Positions 6,482-14,171 of a stretch of 47,174 nucleotides of DNA are shown one piece after another (position 1 is the stretch's first letter; each line of letters begins with the position of its first letter). The DNA is from a virus. Both the position numbers and the translations under genes were made by a program. Location: positions 1 to 47,174 of the IMG/VR virus record IMGVR_UViG_3300001686_000008. One strand, 5' to 3'. Below the pieces are notes generated by a model. That model did not search any database, was not told the DNA's origin, and saw only the letters and a program-made list of their open reading frames with translations.

Positions 6482-6510
6482 TTGACTACAAGTTTAACGT
6501 ACACGATATT
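6482..6510 (+). promoter_or_regulatory. promoter for the oxidoreductase gene
   Basis: TTGACT at 6482-6487, a 17-base spacer and GATATT at 6505-6510. The expected transcript start near 6517 decides the gene start: only the ATG at 6530 would have a leader with a GAGGA site. Confidence 0.6.
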
Positions 6511-6529
6511 TATGGCAGAGGACAACAAT

Positions 6530-7561
6530 ATGATTTATGACGTTGCGGTTATTGGGGCAGGACCAGGCGGGCTGCAAGCTGCCATTGCAGCAGCCAGCGA
6601 AGGCATGAACGTCCTGGTCCTTGAGAAGGGCACCGTGGGCGGGCAGATCGGACAGACGCCGCTCCTGGAGAACAGCGTGTTCTCGGGCGGGGGGATTACC
6701 GGCCCGGAGTTCGCCGGCCTGATGAAGCGGCAGGCGGAGGCGATGGGTGCGACGATCATCGCCGACACCATCACCGAGATTAAGAGGACGCCGGCCAGCT
6801 ACGCCGTAGTGGGGCAGAAGGCCGGCTACTTCGCCCATGCTGTTATCCTGGCGATGGGCAATCGGTGGAGCGAGCTTGACATCCCTGGTGTGAGAGAATC
6901 AGTGGGCAAGCACATTCACTACGGTCCAGTGAAGACCCTCGCCACCAACGCCGCCGGCACCCAGGTCGCCGTCTATGGCGGCGGTCCCTCCGCCGGCCAG
7001 GCCATCATCGCCTTGGCCAAGTTCGCCACTGCCAGCAAAGTCCAGGTGCTCATGCGGTCCACCCTGAAGATGCCGCAGTACCTCGTCGATACGATCCTCC
7101 GTCTGGTCGAGGAGGACAAGGTGGAGCTTCACGACCACGTTACCATCCGTCGCGTGACGCAACGGGAGGACGGCCAGATCGACCTGCTAATATCAGGCGA
7201 TGCTGGAGGTCCACAGAAAATCACTATCAGCCAATGCTTCATGTGCAACGGCCTGACACCCGCGACCGAATGGCTGCCCAAGGCAATCCAGAAGGACAAG
7301 GACGGGCGGGTGCTCGTCGGCCTGGACGTGGACCGCGACGGCGACCGATTCAAGCACGAGCCGGGCAGTCTTGAGACCAGCTTGCCGGCGGTGTATGCCA
7401 TCGGCGACTGTCGCAGCGGATCGACCGCCCGCGTTGGTGTGGCCATCGGCGACGGCAGCATGGCCATCACCGAGCTTTGGCAATACTTTGCTAAGCATCC
7501 TGTATGCCGCATGTGTAAGACGTTCTTCCCAGCCCAACCTGCCCCCGCTCGCAGGGGTTAA
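6530..7561 (+). CDS. FAD/NAD(P)-binding oxidoreductase, thioredoxin-reductase-like
   Basis: 343 residues. The FAD-binding Rossmann motif is at the N-terminus (DVAVIGAGPGG), the second dinucleotide fold is in the middle (VAVYGGGPSAG), and the C-terminal FAD motif is AVYAIGDCRSG. This is the order of the thioredoxin reductase/ferredoxin-NADP reductase group. The redox CxxC that thioredoxin reductases carry in the NADPH domain is absent (the position reads HYGPVK). Instead a CRMC pair lies at the extreme C-terminus. It may therefore be a ferredoxin/flavodoxin-NADP reductase type enzyme, or use the tail cysteines. I start at 6530 because the promoter overlaps upstream ATG/TTG codons. It could supply electrons for nucleotide reduction, though no reductase is present here. 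Confidence 0.8.
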   Translation: MIYDVAVIGAGPGGLQAAIAAASEGMNVLVLEKGTVGGQIGQTPLLENSVFSGGGITGPEFAGLMKRQAEAMGATIIADTITEIKRTPASYAVVGQKAGYFAHAVILAMGNRWSELDIPGVRESVGKHIHYGPVKTLATNAAGTQVAVYGGGPSAGQAIIALAKFATASKVQVLMRSTLKMPQYLVDTILRLVEEDKVELHDHVTIRRVTQREDGQIDLLISGDAGGPQKITISQCFMCNGLTPATEWLPKAIQKDKDGRVLVGLDVDRDGDRFKHEPGSLETSLPAVYAIGDCRSGSTARVGVAIGDGSMAITELWQYFAKHPVCRMCKTFFPAQPAPARRG

Positions 7562-7605
7562 ACTCTGCGGCCTGTAGGGGGGCGAGGAAATTCGTACTGG
7601 CAAAG

Positions 7606-7634
7606 TTGCGGGAGTCCATTTCTTGAGGTATACT
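7606..7634 (+). promoter_or_regulatory. promoter for DNA polymerase, leaderless type
   Basis: TTGCGG at 7606-7611, a 17-base spacer and TATACT at 7629-7634. The GTG start lies only 5 bases after the -10 box, so the transcript should begin at or next to the start codon. Confidence 0.65.
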
Positions 7635-7639
7635 GCACC

Positions 7640-9637
7640 GTGCCACAAACAATAGTCATCGACTTTGAGACCTACTACGACAAGGACTACCACCTGCGGC
7701 AAAAGGGGATGACCTACCTCCAGTTCATCCTGGACAAACGGTTTCACGTTTTTGGTATGGCGGTGAACTACGACTCGGGCGTGTCCGAATGGATCAGTGG
7801 CGACGACGTTCAAGCCTGGTTGGAGACTCATTCTGAGGACATCCTTGTCGCCCACCAGGGTTTTTTCGACTTCGCGGTCCTGTTCTGGCACTACAAGTTC
7901 CGGCCAGCCTACATGGTCGATACCCTCCTGATGGCCAACCATGTTCTGGGTTCTGCCCGTGACAAGGGTGGCACCCGCAATGACGTGGCCAGCTTGGCAA
8001 CCCGGCTGGGCCTGAAGGCCAAGGGCAGGATCGAGTTCATGAAGGGCGTGCGGCATCCTGATGAGCAGCAGATGCAGGCCCTCATCTCCTATGCCATCAA
8101 CGACGCGGAGATTGAACGGCAGATTCTCAACCGCCTGCTCCCCCAGTTCAGCAACCCCGACTTTGAGTTCTGGCTGATGGATCACACCATCCGCATCTAC
8201 CTGGAGCGGCCCCTTCAGATCGACCCCGAGAAGCTGAAGAACGTCCGCGAGATTGTCACGAAGCGGCAGGCTGAGCTACTGTCCCTCTCGGGCACCACCC
8301 GCGACGTGCTGGCCAGCGACAAGAAGTTCCCACCCTACCTGACCGAAGTGCTCAAGAAGCACAAGATCAAGCTGCCCATGAAGAAGGCAGCCAAGCCCCG
8401 CAAGGATGGCACCCAGCCCATGATCCCTGCCCTCTCCAAGGGCGACGCCAAATTCATCGAGCTATCCGAGTCTGACATCCCCGAGGTTCGCAACCTCATC
8501 CAGGCGAGGCTGGCCGTGCGGTCGGCTGCCACTGTTATCGCCCGGCTCGCCACCATGCAGAAATACATAGACTGGGGGGTCGGTATTCCCGTCCACCTGG
8601 TCTACTACGGTGGGCACACAGGCCGCTTCAGCGGCGGCGGGGGGTTCAACTTCCAGAACCTCACCAGCCCGGACCGTGCCCAGGATGACATCGACAAGCT
8701 GATTGCCCAGTTGGTGCGGCAGGCCATCCAGGCACCGTCCGGCAAGGTCTTCGTGCCCGTCGATGCGGCTCAGATCGAGGCCCGCGTGCTGGCATGGCTG
8801 GCCGGCGAAGAAGAACTGGTCGAGGCGTTCCGCAGCGGCACCGACATCTACAGCAAGTTCATCTCAGACGTGCTGGGCGAGGACATCCACAAGCCCACCG
8901 AGGAAGACAAGAAGGACGCCGCCAAAGCCCACCACCTGATTCTCATGCGAGGGGCGGGCAAGATCGCCGTCCTGGGCCTGGGCTTCCAGATGGGTGCGGA
9001 CAAGTTCTTTAAGCAGATGGAGTCCAAGGACAAGAACCTGGCCAAGATGATTAAGGCCGGCAAGATCACCCTGGAGTTCGCCGCTGATGTCGTGAAGGGC
9101 TACCGCGACACCTACCAGAACATCGCCGCCTTCTGGGGCAAGATCGACAAGGCATTCCACCGTGCTCGCCAGGGCATCGAGACGAAGCTGGGGCCGCTAA
9201 CCTTCAAGCGGATCGGCATGAACGCAGTCTCCATCACCTTGCCCTCTGGCCGTGCCCTCTACTACCGCAACATCCGCCAGGAGGCGTACAAGGGCAAGCG
9301 GAAGTTCACCAACGTCAAAGGCAAATGGCAGGACGCCAAAGATCAAATGGAGTGGAAGCATGGAGCGGGACAGAAGATTTACGGGGGCCTCCTCACTGAG
9401 AATGTGGTTCAGGCTATTGCTCGTGACATCCTTGTTGAGCAGGGCATCTTTGCCGCCGAACAGGCCGGCTATCCCGTCAACATCCACATACATGATGAGG
9501 TCGTCCCTCTGGCTGACGAGAAGGACGGCGAGAAGGCTTTGGCCTTCCTAGTGAAGTCGTTGTCCACCGCTCCAAGCTGGGGCGAGGGCATGGCGTTGAG
9601 TGCCGAAGGCAAGGTCAGCAGGAGCTTGGGCAAATGA
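7640..9637 (+). CDS. family A DNA polymerase with 3'-5' exonuclease
   Basis: 665 residues. The N-terminal DnaQ-like exonuclease shows Exo I (IDFETY; D8, E10), Exo II (AHQGFFDFAV; D77) and Exo III (YAINDAEI; Y151, D155). Polymerase motif A is VDAAQIEARVLAWL (catalytic D375), motif B lies around GKIAVLGLGFQMG, and motif C is IHIHDEVV (H618, D619, E620). There is no 5' nuclease domain. It replicates the phage genome. The GTG start has no ribosome site, and the -10 box ends 5 bases upstream, so the mRNA is predicted leaderless. The next gene overlaps its stop (ATGA). Confidence 0.95.
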   Translation: MPQTIVIDFETYYDKDYHLRQKGMTYLQFILDKRFHVFGMAVNYDSGVSEWISGDDVQAWLETHSEDILVAHQGFFDFAVLFWHYKFRPAYMVDTLLMANHVLGSARDKGGTRNDVASLATRLGLKAKGRIEFMKGVRHPDEQQMQALISYAINDAEIERQILNRLLPQFSNPDFEFWLMDHTIRIYLERPLQIDPEKLKNVREIVTKRQAELLSLSGTTRDVLASDKKFPPYLTEVLKKHKIKLPMKKAAKPRKDGTQPMIPALSKGDAKFIELSESDIPEVRNLIQARLAVRSAATVIARLATMQKYIDWGVGIPVHLVYYGGHTGRFSGGGGFNFQNLTSPDRAQDDIDKLIAQLVRQAIQAPSGKVFVPVDAAQIEARVLAWLAGEEELVEAFRSGTDIYSKFISDVLGEDIHKPTEEDKKDAAKAHHLILMRGAGKIAVLGLGFQMGADKFFKQMESKDKNLAKMIKAGKITLEFAADVVKGYRDTYQNIAAFWGKIDKAFHRARQGIETKLGPLTFKRIGMNAVSITLPSGRALYYRNIRQEAYKGKRKFTNVKGKWQDAKDQMEWKHGAGQKIYGGLLTENVVQAIARDILVEQGIFAAEQAGYPVNIHIHDEVVPLADEKDGEKALAFLVKSLSTAPSWGEGMALSAEGKVSRSLGK

Positions 9638-9849
9638 TCGTGATACAGGAAGGCAACATCTGTCGGAACGAAGGCGGCGACCTCGGCATCGTCATCGGTG
9701 TCAACGAGCCGTGCATTCGCTGTGGCAGGATCAACGGCCCAGTGTGGTTCGGGGAGATGGTCGGCGACAACCCCAGCCTGTGGATTTCCAGCAGGCCGGT
9801 CAAGGTTGCGGAGTCATTGGAGGACTACGAACAAGGAAACGTGCTATGA
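9634..9849 (+). CDS. small CxxC-containing hypothetical protein (71 aa)
   Basis: The ATG overlaps the polymerase stop (ATGATCG). The product begins MIVIQEGNICRN and has CIRC in the middle, so a single metal or redox site with the upstream Cys is possible. Strand-rich (DLGIVIGVNEP) and OB-like in length. Family not recognised. Co-transcribed with the polymerase; its stop overlaps the next start. Confidence 0.6.
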   Translation: MIVIQEGNICRNEGGDLGIVIGVNEPCIRCGRINGPVWFGEMVGDNPSLWISSRPVKVAESLEDYEQGNVL

Positions 9850-10001
9850 GGATGACCATATGCATAACGTCGCTTTCCCGGATGATGATTGGGACGATGA
9901 TCTTCCTGACCCTTTTATCGTCATCGTTTAAGCTGCGGAAGCTGCACCTGGTCCGCCCCGACCTGATTTACTATCCGCTGTACGTGGAGGTATACGCATG
10001 A
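9846..10001 (+). CDS. small membrane-associated protein (51 aa)
   Basis: The ATG overlaps the preceding stop (ATGA). Residues ~12-27 (MMIGTMIFLTLLSSSF) form a likely membrane segment, followed by a basic patch (KLRKLHLVRP). Its stop overlaps the next start (ATGA). An alternative product from the same DNA is the 23-residue acidic frame at 9860-9931; I cannot tell which is used. Confidence 0.4.
   Translation: MRMTICITSLSRMMIGTMIFLTLLSSSFKLRKLHLVRPDLIYYPLYVEVYA
9860..9931 (+). CDS. alternative 23-residue acidic peptide
   Basis: A different frame inside 9846-10001. The ATG is preceded by GAGGATGACCAT, and the peptide is full of Asp (FPDDDWDDDLPDPF) before a hydrophobic end. Short, very acidic peptides of this style occur in phages, so it may be the true product of the region. 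Evidence is only composition and a weak ribosome site. Confidence 0.25.
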   Translation: MHNVAFPDDDWDDDLPDPFIVIV

Positions 10002-10111
10002 AGAATAATCTGTGGTGGATTGTCGCTGTGGTGATTGGCCTCCTCGTACCTTTTGCGATGGTTCCAATTTGTTCGCTGTTGAGTCGCTGGGTCACGTATT
10101 GGTATAACTAA
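9998..10111 (+). CDS. 37-residue single-pass membrane protein
   Basis: The ATG overlaps the previous stop and is preceded by TGGAGG. After MKNNL come about 20 hydrophobic residues (WWIVAVVIGLLVPFAMVPI), then a short Trp/Tyr-rich tail. Part of a cluster of four small membrane or lipoproteins (9846-10525), which may act on the envelope, for example in superinfection exclusion or lysis. Confidence 0.55.
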   Translation: MKNNLWWIVAVVIGLLVPFAMVPICSLLSRWVTYWYN

Positions 10112-10113
10112 AA

Positions 10114-10311
10114 ATGACCACCAAACAAATCACCGGCTGGACAACCTTGGCAGTGCTGCTCCTGGTCGTGGTCGTCGATGTCTACATGGCCATCCACGGG
10201 AAGGAACTGATTTCCCATGTGATGCTCCAGGCAGCCCAGAAGCATCCGATCCTGGCCGTCCTGGTGGGCATCCTCATCGGCCATCTGTTCTGGCCGCAGG
10301 GGTGCCAATGA
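10114..10311 (+). CDS. two-helix small membrane protein, holin-region type
   Basis: 65 residues with two membrane helices (TLAVLLLVVVVDVYMAI and HPILAVLVGILIGHLFW) joined by a short amphipathic loop. The C-terminal pattern, a helix of small residues then HP(I/L)...G...GHLFWP, is one I recognise from small membrane proteins of many phages, often near lysis genes. Holin activity is possible but unproven. The ATG lies 2 bases after the previous stop; the next ATG overlaps its end. Confidence 0.65.
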   Translation: MTTKQITGWTTLAVLLLVVVVDVYMAIHGKELISHVMLQAAQKHPILAVLVGILIGHLFWPQGCQ

Positions 10312-10433
10312 AGTACCTCGTGTTGCTCTTGCTCGTCGCCGGCTGCGGTACACAGCCGAAGGTTTCCCCCTACGTGGACGGGGACGCGGGCAAGAGTCTG
10401 TACTTGGGCGTCAAACTGGAGTGGCAACTATGA
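10308..10433 (+). CDS. small lipoprotein (41 aa)
   Basis: Starts MKYLVLLLLVAGCG: a short charged start, a hydrophobic stretch and a lipobox (LVAGC), so signal peptidase II should cleave before Cys13, leaving a ~29-residue mature lipoprotein. The tail YLGVKLEW is a motif I have seen in other small phage lipoproteins. An Rz1-type outer-membrane spanin subunit is possible, but the Pro-rich character of Rz1 is missing. Confidence 0.6.
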   Translation: MKYLVLLLLVAGCGTQPKVSPYVDGDAGKSLYLGVKLEWQL

Positions 10434-10525
10434 CCTGGGCAGCTTGGCTGACAATCATCTTCGTGTGCCTCACGCCCCTAGCCGTGCTCGGGCTTGAGAG
10501 CTTGTTCGTGTGGAGGATGAGATGA
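10430..10525 (+). CDS. 31-residue membrane peptide
   Basis: The ATG overlaps the lipoprotein stop (ATGA) and the stop overlaps the next ATG. Residues 3-25 are hydrophobic (WAAWLTIIFVCLTPLAVLG), one membrane helix. It has no clear ribosome site and relies on coupling. Function unknown. Confidence 0.4.
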   Translation: MTWAAWLTIIFVCLTPLAVLGLESLFVWRMR

Positions 10526-11682
10526 GCGGATATTCAGACGACTACGCGGTTCGCACCATACAGAAACCCAAAGTGCGTAGTTCGTCTATGCCCATGCTCA
10601 TGGTCTGCACCAACAGCATCATGAACCCGGACGGTATCCTGCCCGTGGAGAATGAGACCGAGACCTCGCTCCTGGGCACCATCATCCACAGCCTATGTCA
10701 GTCCATCGTGGATACTGGCAGCTTCGACCTGATGAGCTACAAGGACCGGCTCAACCAGGAAGACTTCGACCGGGCTTCTATGTGCGTCTCCAATTTCATG
10801 ACTGCCTGGCGTCAGGCGTCGCTCTACATGAAGACTCCGCAGACGGAAGTGGAGTTCGAGGTCGAGCTTGCCCACGTCATCGTCACCGGGCACATTGACA
10901 ATCTTCAACTCGATCCTGCCCGTGCTTTCATCCTGGACTACAAGACCGGACGGATGCACGAGGATCACTACCATCAAATGGCGGCATATGCTTATGGAGC
11001 CTGGGACAAAGCCGGACGCCCCCCGATCTTCAACGTGTTTGTCACCACGATCTACCTGGAAGACAATAGCATCCAGAATTATGAATGGGATGTTGCAGGA
11101 CTACTGGCATGGGAACGCGAAGTCAGTGTCCAGGTTTTGCAGTTGCGTTATACCGCCGGGCGGAAGTGTGCATTCTGCCCTCTGCAAGGTGGGTGCCCCG
11201 CCTACCGATCCTGGGGGGCTGGAGCAGTTGGCATCTTTTCCGACGACATAACGGTGCCGGCCAAGACCTGGGAGGAGATGACCCCCGAGGAACGCGGCGA
11301 CCTGGTTGACAAGATGTACGTCATCAAGAAGGCCATCGACCGGGCCAACCTGGGGCTTCGCAACCTGGTCAAGAGTACGGGGGCAGTGGACGTTGGCGAC
11401 GGCAAGGAATACGTCCTGGTGGAGGAGGAGCAGAAGCAGGTTAATTCCCGCATCGCCCTCCCCATCCTGACGACGTACCTGGGCAAAGAGGTTGTCACCA
11501 ACAACACCCAGCTATCCCTGGACGCGGTGCTCGGGGCCTACTCCCAGCGGGCGGCACGGGGGCAGAAGACGGCAGCGAGGAAGGAACTGTTCGAGATACT
11601 GGAAAAGGCGGGTGCCATCACCCGAGTCAAACAAACGAAGATGTGGCGTAGACCCATCGGCGAGAAAACATTGGAGGCATGA
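10522..11682 (+). CDS. PD-(D/E)XK nuclease, Cas4/RecB-like
   Basis: 386 residues. Motifs in order: GTIIHSLCQ (the RecB-family helix with catalytic His), GHID, ILDYKTG (the D...E/D-x-K core) and QMAAYAYGAW (motif with Gln and Tyr). A C-terminal cysteine cluster (CAFCPLQGGC) resembles the iron-sulfur-type clusters of Cas4/AddB nucleases. It probably resects DNA ends for the ERF annealing protein encoded downstream. The frame is open from 10510, but ATG 10522 has TGGAGG and overlaps the preceding stop, so it is chosen. Confidence 0.85.
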   Translation: MSGYSDDYAVRTIQKPKVRSSSMPMLMVCTNSIMNPDGILPVENETETSLLGTIIHSLCQSIVDTGSFDLMSYKDRLNQEDFDRASMCVSNFMTAWRQASLYMKTPQTEVEFEVELAHVIVTGHIDNLQLDPARAFILDYKTGRMHEDHYHQMAAYAYGAWDKAGRPPIFNVFVTTIYLEDNSIQNYEWDVAGLLAWEREVSVQVLQLRYTAGRKCAFCPLQGGCPAYRSWGAGAVGIFSDDITVPAKTWEEMTPEERGDLVDKMYVIKKAIDRANLGLRNLVKSTGAVDVGDGKEYVLVEEEQKQVNSRIALPILTTYLGKEVVTNNTQLSLDAVLGAYSQRAARGQKTAARKELFEILEKAGAITRVKQTKMWRRPIGEKTLEA

Positions 11683-11683
11683 T

Positions 11684-11962
11684 ATGTGGCGAGCAGCAGC
11701 GGATCGAGTCGTGATTCAGAAGACCTCATCTGGTCCCAAGCGGACAGCGGGGGGTCTCTACCTGCCCGACAAGATGAAGTCGAAGGGCCTGGAGGACGGC
11801 ACCGTGCTTGCCGTTGGGCCTGATGCCAAGGGCATCCAGGAAGGCGACACCGCCTTCTTCATTACCCAGGGTTCGGTCGAAGTGCAGCCGGGCATTTTCT
11901 CGGTCAACGCGGATTACGTCGCCGCCATCCAGCGGCAGGACGAGCCTGAAGGCCAGCGATAA
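11684..11962 (+). CDS. GroES-like co-chaperonin
   Basis: 92 residues. The N-terminal ADRVVIQKTSSGPKRTAGGL and YLPD match the Cpn10 start and mobile-loop region, and the rest follows the small beta-barrel (GTVLAVGPDAKG, EGDTAFFI). No GroEL partner is visible, so it would pair with host GroEL, as T4 gp31 does for capsid folding. ATG with TTGGAGG, 1 base after the nuclease stop. The C-terminus ends in a short Glu/Gln/Arg tail. Confidence 0.8.
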   Translation: MWRAAADRVVIQKTSSGPKRTAGGLYLPDKMKSKGLEDGTVLAVGPDAKGIQEGDTAFFITQGSVEVQPGIFSVNADYVAAIQRQDEPEGQR

Positions 11963-12001
11963 ATCAGGGGCGGTGCCCCCTTAACAATCAACGGAGACGC
12001 A

Positions 12002-12613
12002 ATGGACGATCCAAAGACAATGAAGAACATCGGGGCCGCTCTGCTGAAGGCCCAGCTTGAGATTCAGCAGACCGAAGTGAAGAAGACTGGCGAGAACGAT
12101 CACTTCCACAACACCTACGCGGAGTTGCCGACAGTGATTGACGCGGTGATACCCGTGCTCAACAAGCATGGCGTCCTGGTCATCCAGCTTCCCACTTCCA
12201 GCGAGTTCCCCAACGTGCTCGCCCTGACCACTCTGCTGCTGCACGTCGAGAGCGGCGAGTCGATCAGTGCCACGGCGGTCACTCCCCTGGGCAAGGAAGA
12301 CCCCCAGGGGTACATGGCTGCCATCACCTACCTCCGCAGGGGTTCGCTCATCTCTGCCCTCGGCCTGAAGACCGTCGATGATGACGGCGAGGCAGCGGTG
12401 GGGCGGGGCAAGCTGACGCCCACCACGTCCAAGACGGGCGAGGTCAAACGTCCAGCCTTCCTGAACAGCGGCGGCAAGAAGGCCGTTGTTGCAGCAGCCC
12501 CGCAGCGGCAGAAGGCCAGCATCTTCCCCAAGGTCGGAGGAGGGAAGCAGAACGCCACCCAGGAACAGGAGGAAGGGGGTGAAGGCGATGACCAGCAGCA
12601 AGATGGGAACTAG
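12002..12613 (+). CDS. erf: ERF-family single-strand annealing protein
   Basis: 203 residues. The N-terminal block (GAALLKAQLEIQ, HNTYAELPTVIDAVIPVLNK) and the central RRGSLISALGLKTVDDDGE are the two signatures of the ERF superfamily (GSLISALGL replaces the usual RYALAALLGI, followed by the acidic turn). These proteins pair complementary single strands and support recombination or genome circularisation. The C-terminal 60 residues are low-complexity (Lys-rich, then Gln/Glu/Gly-rich). Start ATG after ACGGAGACGCA. Works logically with the Cas4-like nuclease and the RecU-like resolvase. Confidence 0.85.
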   Translation: MDDPKTMKNIGAALLKAQLEIQQTEVKKTGENDHFHNTYAELPTVIDAVIPVLNKHGVLVIQLPTSSEFPNVLALTTLLLHVESGESISATAVTPLGKEDPQGYMAAITYLRRGSLISALGLKTVDDDGEAAVGRGKLTPTTSKTGEVKRPAFLNSGGKKAVVAAAPQRQKASIFPKVGGGKQNATQEQEEGGEGDDQQQDGN

Positions 12614-12785
12614 CCCCAAGACCAACTACAAGTTCGAGCGTAGTCTGAAGCACCTGGGCTTTACCCAGCGGGTCAAGATCGAATCTTACCGCAAGGGCTT
12701 AGAGCCACGGCCATACACGAAGCGTGGCAGCGACGAGGCGGAGCGTTTGGAACGCGGCTTCGGCATGCTACAGGATGACCAATGA
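12588..12785 (+). CDS. small basic hypothetical protein (65 aa)
   Basis: Overlaps the last 26 bases of erf; a GGGGGTG stretch lies 6-12 bases before the ATG. An internal ATG at 12603 is a possible alternative. Basic, with KYNF-like aromatic spacing (NYKFERSLKHLGF) and a charged end (DEAERLERGFG). The stop overlaps the helicase ATG (ATGA). Not recognised; could be a helicase-loading or accessory factor by position only. Confidence 0.55.
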   Translation: MTSSKMGTSPKTNYKFERSLKHLGFTQRVKIESYRKGLEPRPYTKRGSDEAERLERGFGMLQDDQ

Positions 12786-13624
12786 AAGCAGAGAAGAAGC
12801 CACTATCCCCGTTGGACCTTTTGGGCGGCGGGGCGGCTGAAGATTTTGAGAGCGGCCCCCCCGAGCAGTTCGTGCCCTCGGGGGTCAAGGCCGTGGACAA
12901 GATCATTCTTGGAGCGGTCAACGCGGAGCTACTGCTAATAGCTGGAAACCCAGGCCAAGGTAAAACTGCACTGGCCATGCAGTGGGCCACGGCATCTGCC
13001 CAGAACGGATTGCCCTCGGCGATACTCTCCCTGGAGATGGGCAAGCGGGCCTTGCGTAACCGGCTCATCTCTGGCCTGACTGGCATACCGATGCAGATAC
13101 TTCGTACCCGCGAATGGCCCAGTGCCAAGCATCGGCAAAGGGCAGTGGAGGCGGCTGAATACCTGGCCTCAATCCCACTCTACGTGGATGATCGGAGCGG
13201 ACTGGATGCGATTCAGGTGTACGACACGATCACTTCCTGGAAGGATCGCGGAATCGGTTTGGGGTTTGTGGATTACATCCAGCGTATGGGCGGCGACAGC
13301 GACAGCCGCGTGCAGCAGGTGGGCGAGGCGGTTCGGTCCATCAAGAACGCCGCTAAAGATGCGGACCTGCCAATTGTGGCACTCTCCTCTTTGAACCGCA
13401 CCGGCAACACCAGCGAGAAGCCTCGCCTGTCTCACCTGCGGGACAGCGGGGACATCGAGTTCGAGGCGGACACGATCCTCATGTTCCACTACCCAGAGGA
13501 CGACCTGTACGAGGACATCCGCCTGTGCGACGTGCATGTGATGAAACAACGCAACGGACCTACCGGCGTGGCGTCGGTTCGCTTCAACAAACCAGCTACG
13601 CGATTCGAGGATTTAGACACATGA
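12782..13624 (+). CDS. DnaB-type replicative helicase (RecA-like domain only)
   Basis: 280 residues. Walker A is AGNPGQGKTALA, Walker B is GFVDYIQ, the LNR sensor is ALSSLNR, and LRDSGDIEFEADTILM is the typical DnaB C-terminal segment. The N-terminal collar domain and linker of DnaB are absent, so this is a short helicase or a DnaB paralogue, and no primase domain is attached. It unwinds DNA ahead of the phage polymerase. The ATG overlaps the previous stop; the next gene overlaps its stop. Confidence 0.9.
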   Translation: MKAEKKPLSPLDLLGGGAAEDFESGPPEQFVPSGVKAVDKIILGAVNAELLLIAGNPGQGKTALAMQWATASAQNGLPSAILSLEMGKRALRNRLISGLTGIPMQILRTREWPSAKHRQRAVEAAEYLASIPLYVDDRSGLDAIQVYDTITSWKDRGIGLGFVDYIQRMGGDSDSRVQQVGEAVRSIKNAAKDADLPIVALSSLNRTGNTSEKPRLSHLRDSGDIEFEADTILMFHYPEDDLYEDIRLCDVHVMKQRNGPTGVASVRFNKPATRFEDLDT

Positions 13625-14121
13625 AAACCGTTTACATCGCGGGGCCAATGCGGGGCTACCCCGAATACAACTTCCCTGCTTTCCATCGTGCCGCTTCCCT
13701 GGGCCGGTCCCTGGGGTATCGGGTGTTCAGCCCTGCTGAGATGGATGAGGCAGACGGCGTGGCCGTGGAGGAGCGTCCGACTGGGGCCGAGGTCTCAGTC
13801 CAAGTGGCCAGAGACCTCATGCTCAAGGACGCCAAGATCGTCTGCGAGCAGTGCGACGCGGTGGCCCTCCTGCCCGGCTGGGGTAAGTCCCGAGGGGCAA
13901 GGTTTGAAGTGGCACTTGCCCAGTCCATCGGGCTTGAAGTGCTCAACGCCCTGAGCTTCACCCCCATGAAGGCGGTGCTCATCGGGTATGAAGACAATCC
14001 TGCCCTTGCCGGCAGTTGCGAGGATGGAAGCTGTGGCCTGCCGCCGCTCCATCACAACAGCATCCTCACGGAGATGGACGCCCTGATTCAAATCGGGACG
14101 AAGATCGCCAACGAAAAATAA
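13621..14121 (+). CDS. DUF4406 / nucleoside 2-deoxyribosyltransferase-like protein
   Basis: 166 residues. The N-terminus (VYIAGPMRGYPEYNFPAFH) is the hallmark of DUF4406, related to nucleoside 2-deoxyribosyltransferases. The DAVALLPGWGKSRGARFE segment matches the conserved D...LPGW..S.GA..E block with the catalytic-type Glu. It may act on (deoxy)nucleosides for salvage or base exchange. A Cys-containing C-terminal extension (SCEDGSCGLPP) is unusual for the family. Codes past residue 130 are of unknown role. Confidence 0.8.
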   Translation: MKTVYIAGPMRGYPEYNFPAFHRAASLGRSLGYRVFSPAEMDEADGVAVEERPTGAEVSVQVARDLMLKDAKIVCEQCDAVALLPGWGKSRGARFEVALAQSIGLEVLNALSFTPMKAVLIGYEDNPALAGSCEDGSCGLPPLHHNSILTEMDALIQIGTKIANEK

Positions 14122-14151
14122 TTGGACGCGGCACAATTCGTGGTGCATAAT
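14122..14151 (+). promoter_or_regulatory. promoter for the nucleotide/RNA ligase operon
   Basis: TTGGAC at 14122-14127, an 18-base spacer and CATAAT at 14146-14151. The next ATG (14172) has CGGAGGG. It shares ATTGGACGC with the promoter at 5412. Confidence 0.6.
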
Positions 14152-14171
14152 TACGCCTTACGGAGGGCAAC

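Noticed and set aside
7640-9637. A phage RNA polymerase that would explain the special late promoters
   Set aside because: No single-subunit RNA polymerase motifs anywhere; the only polymerase is the family A DNA polymerase with its exonuclease.
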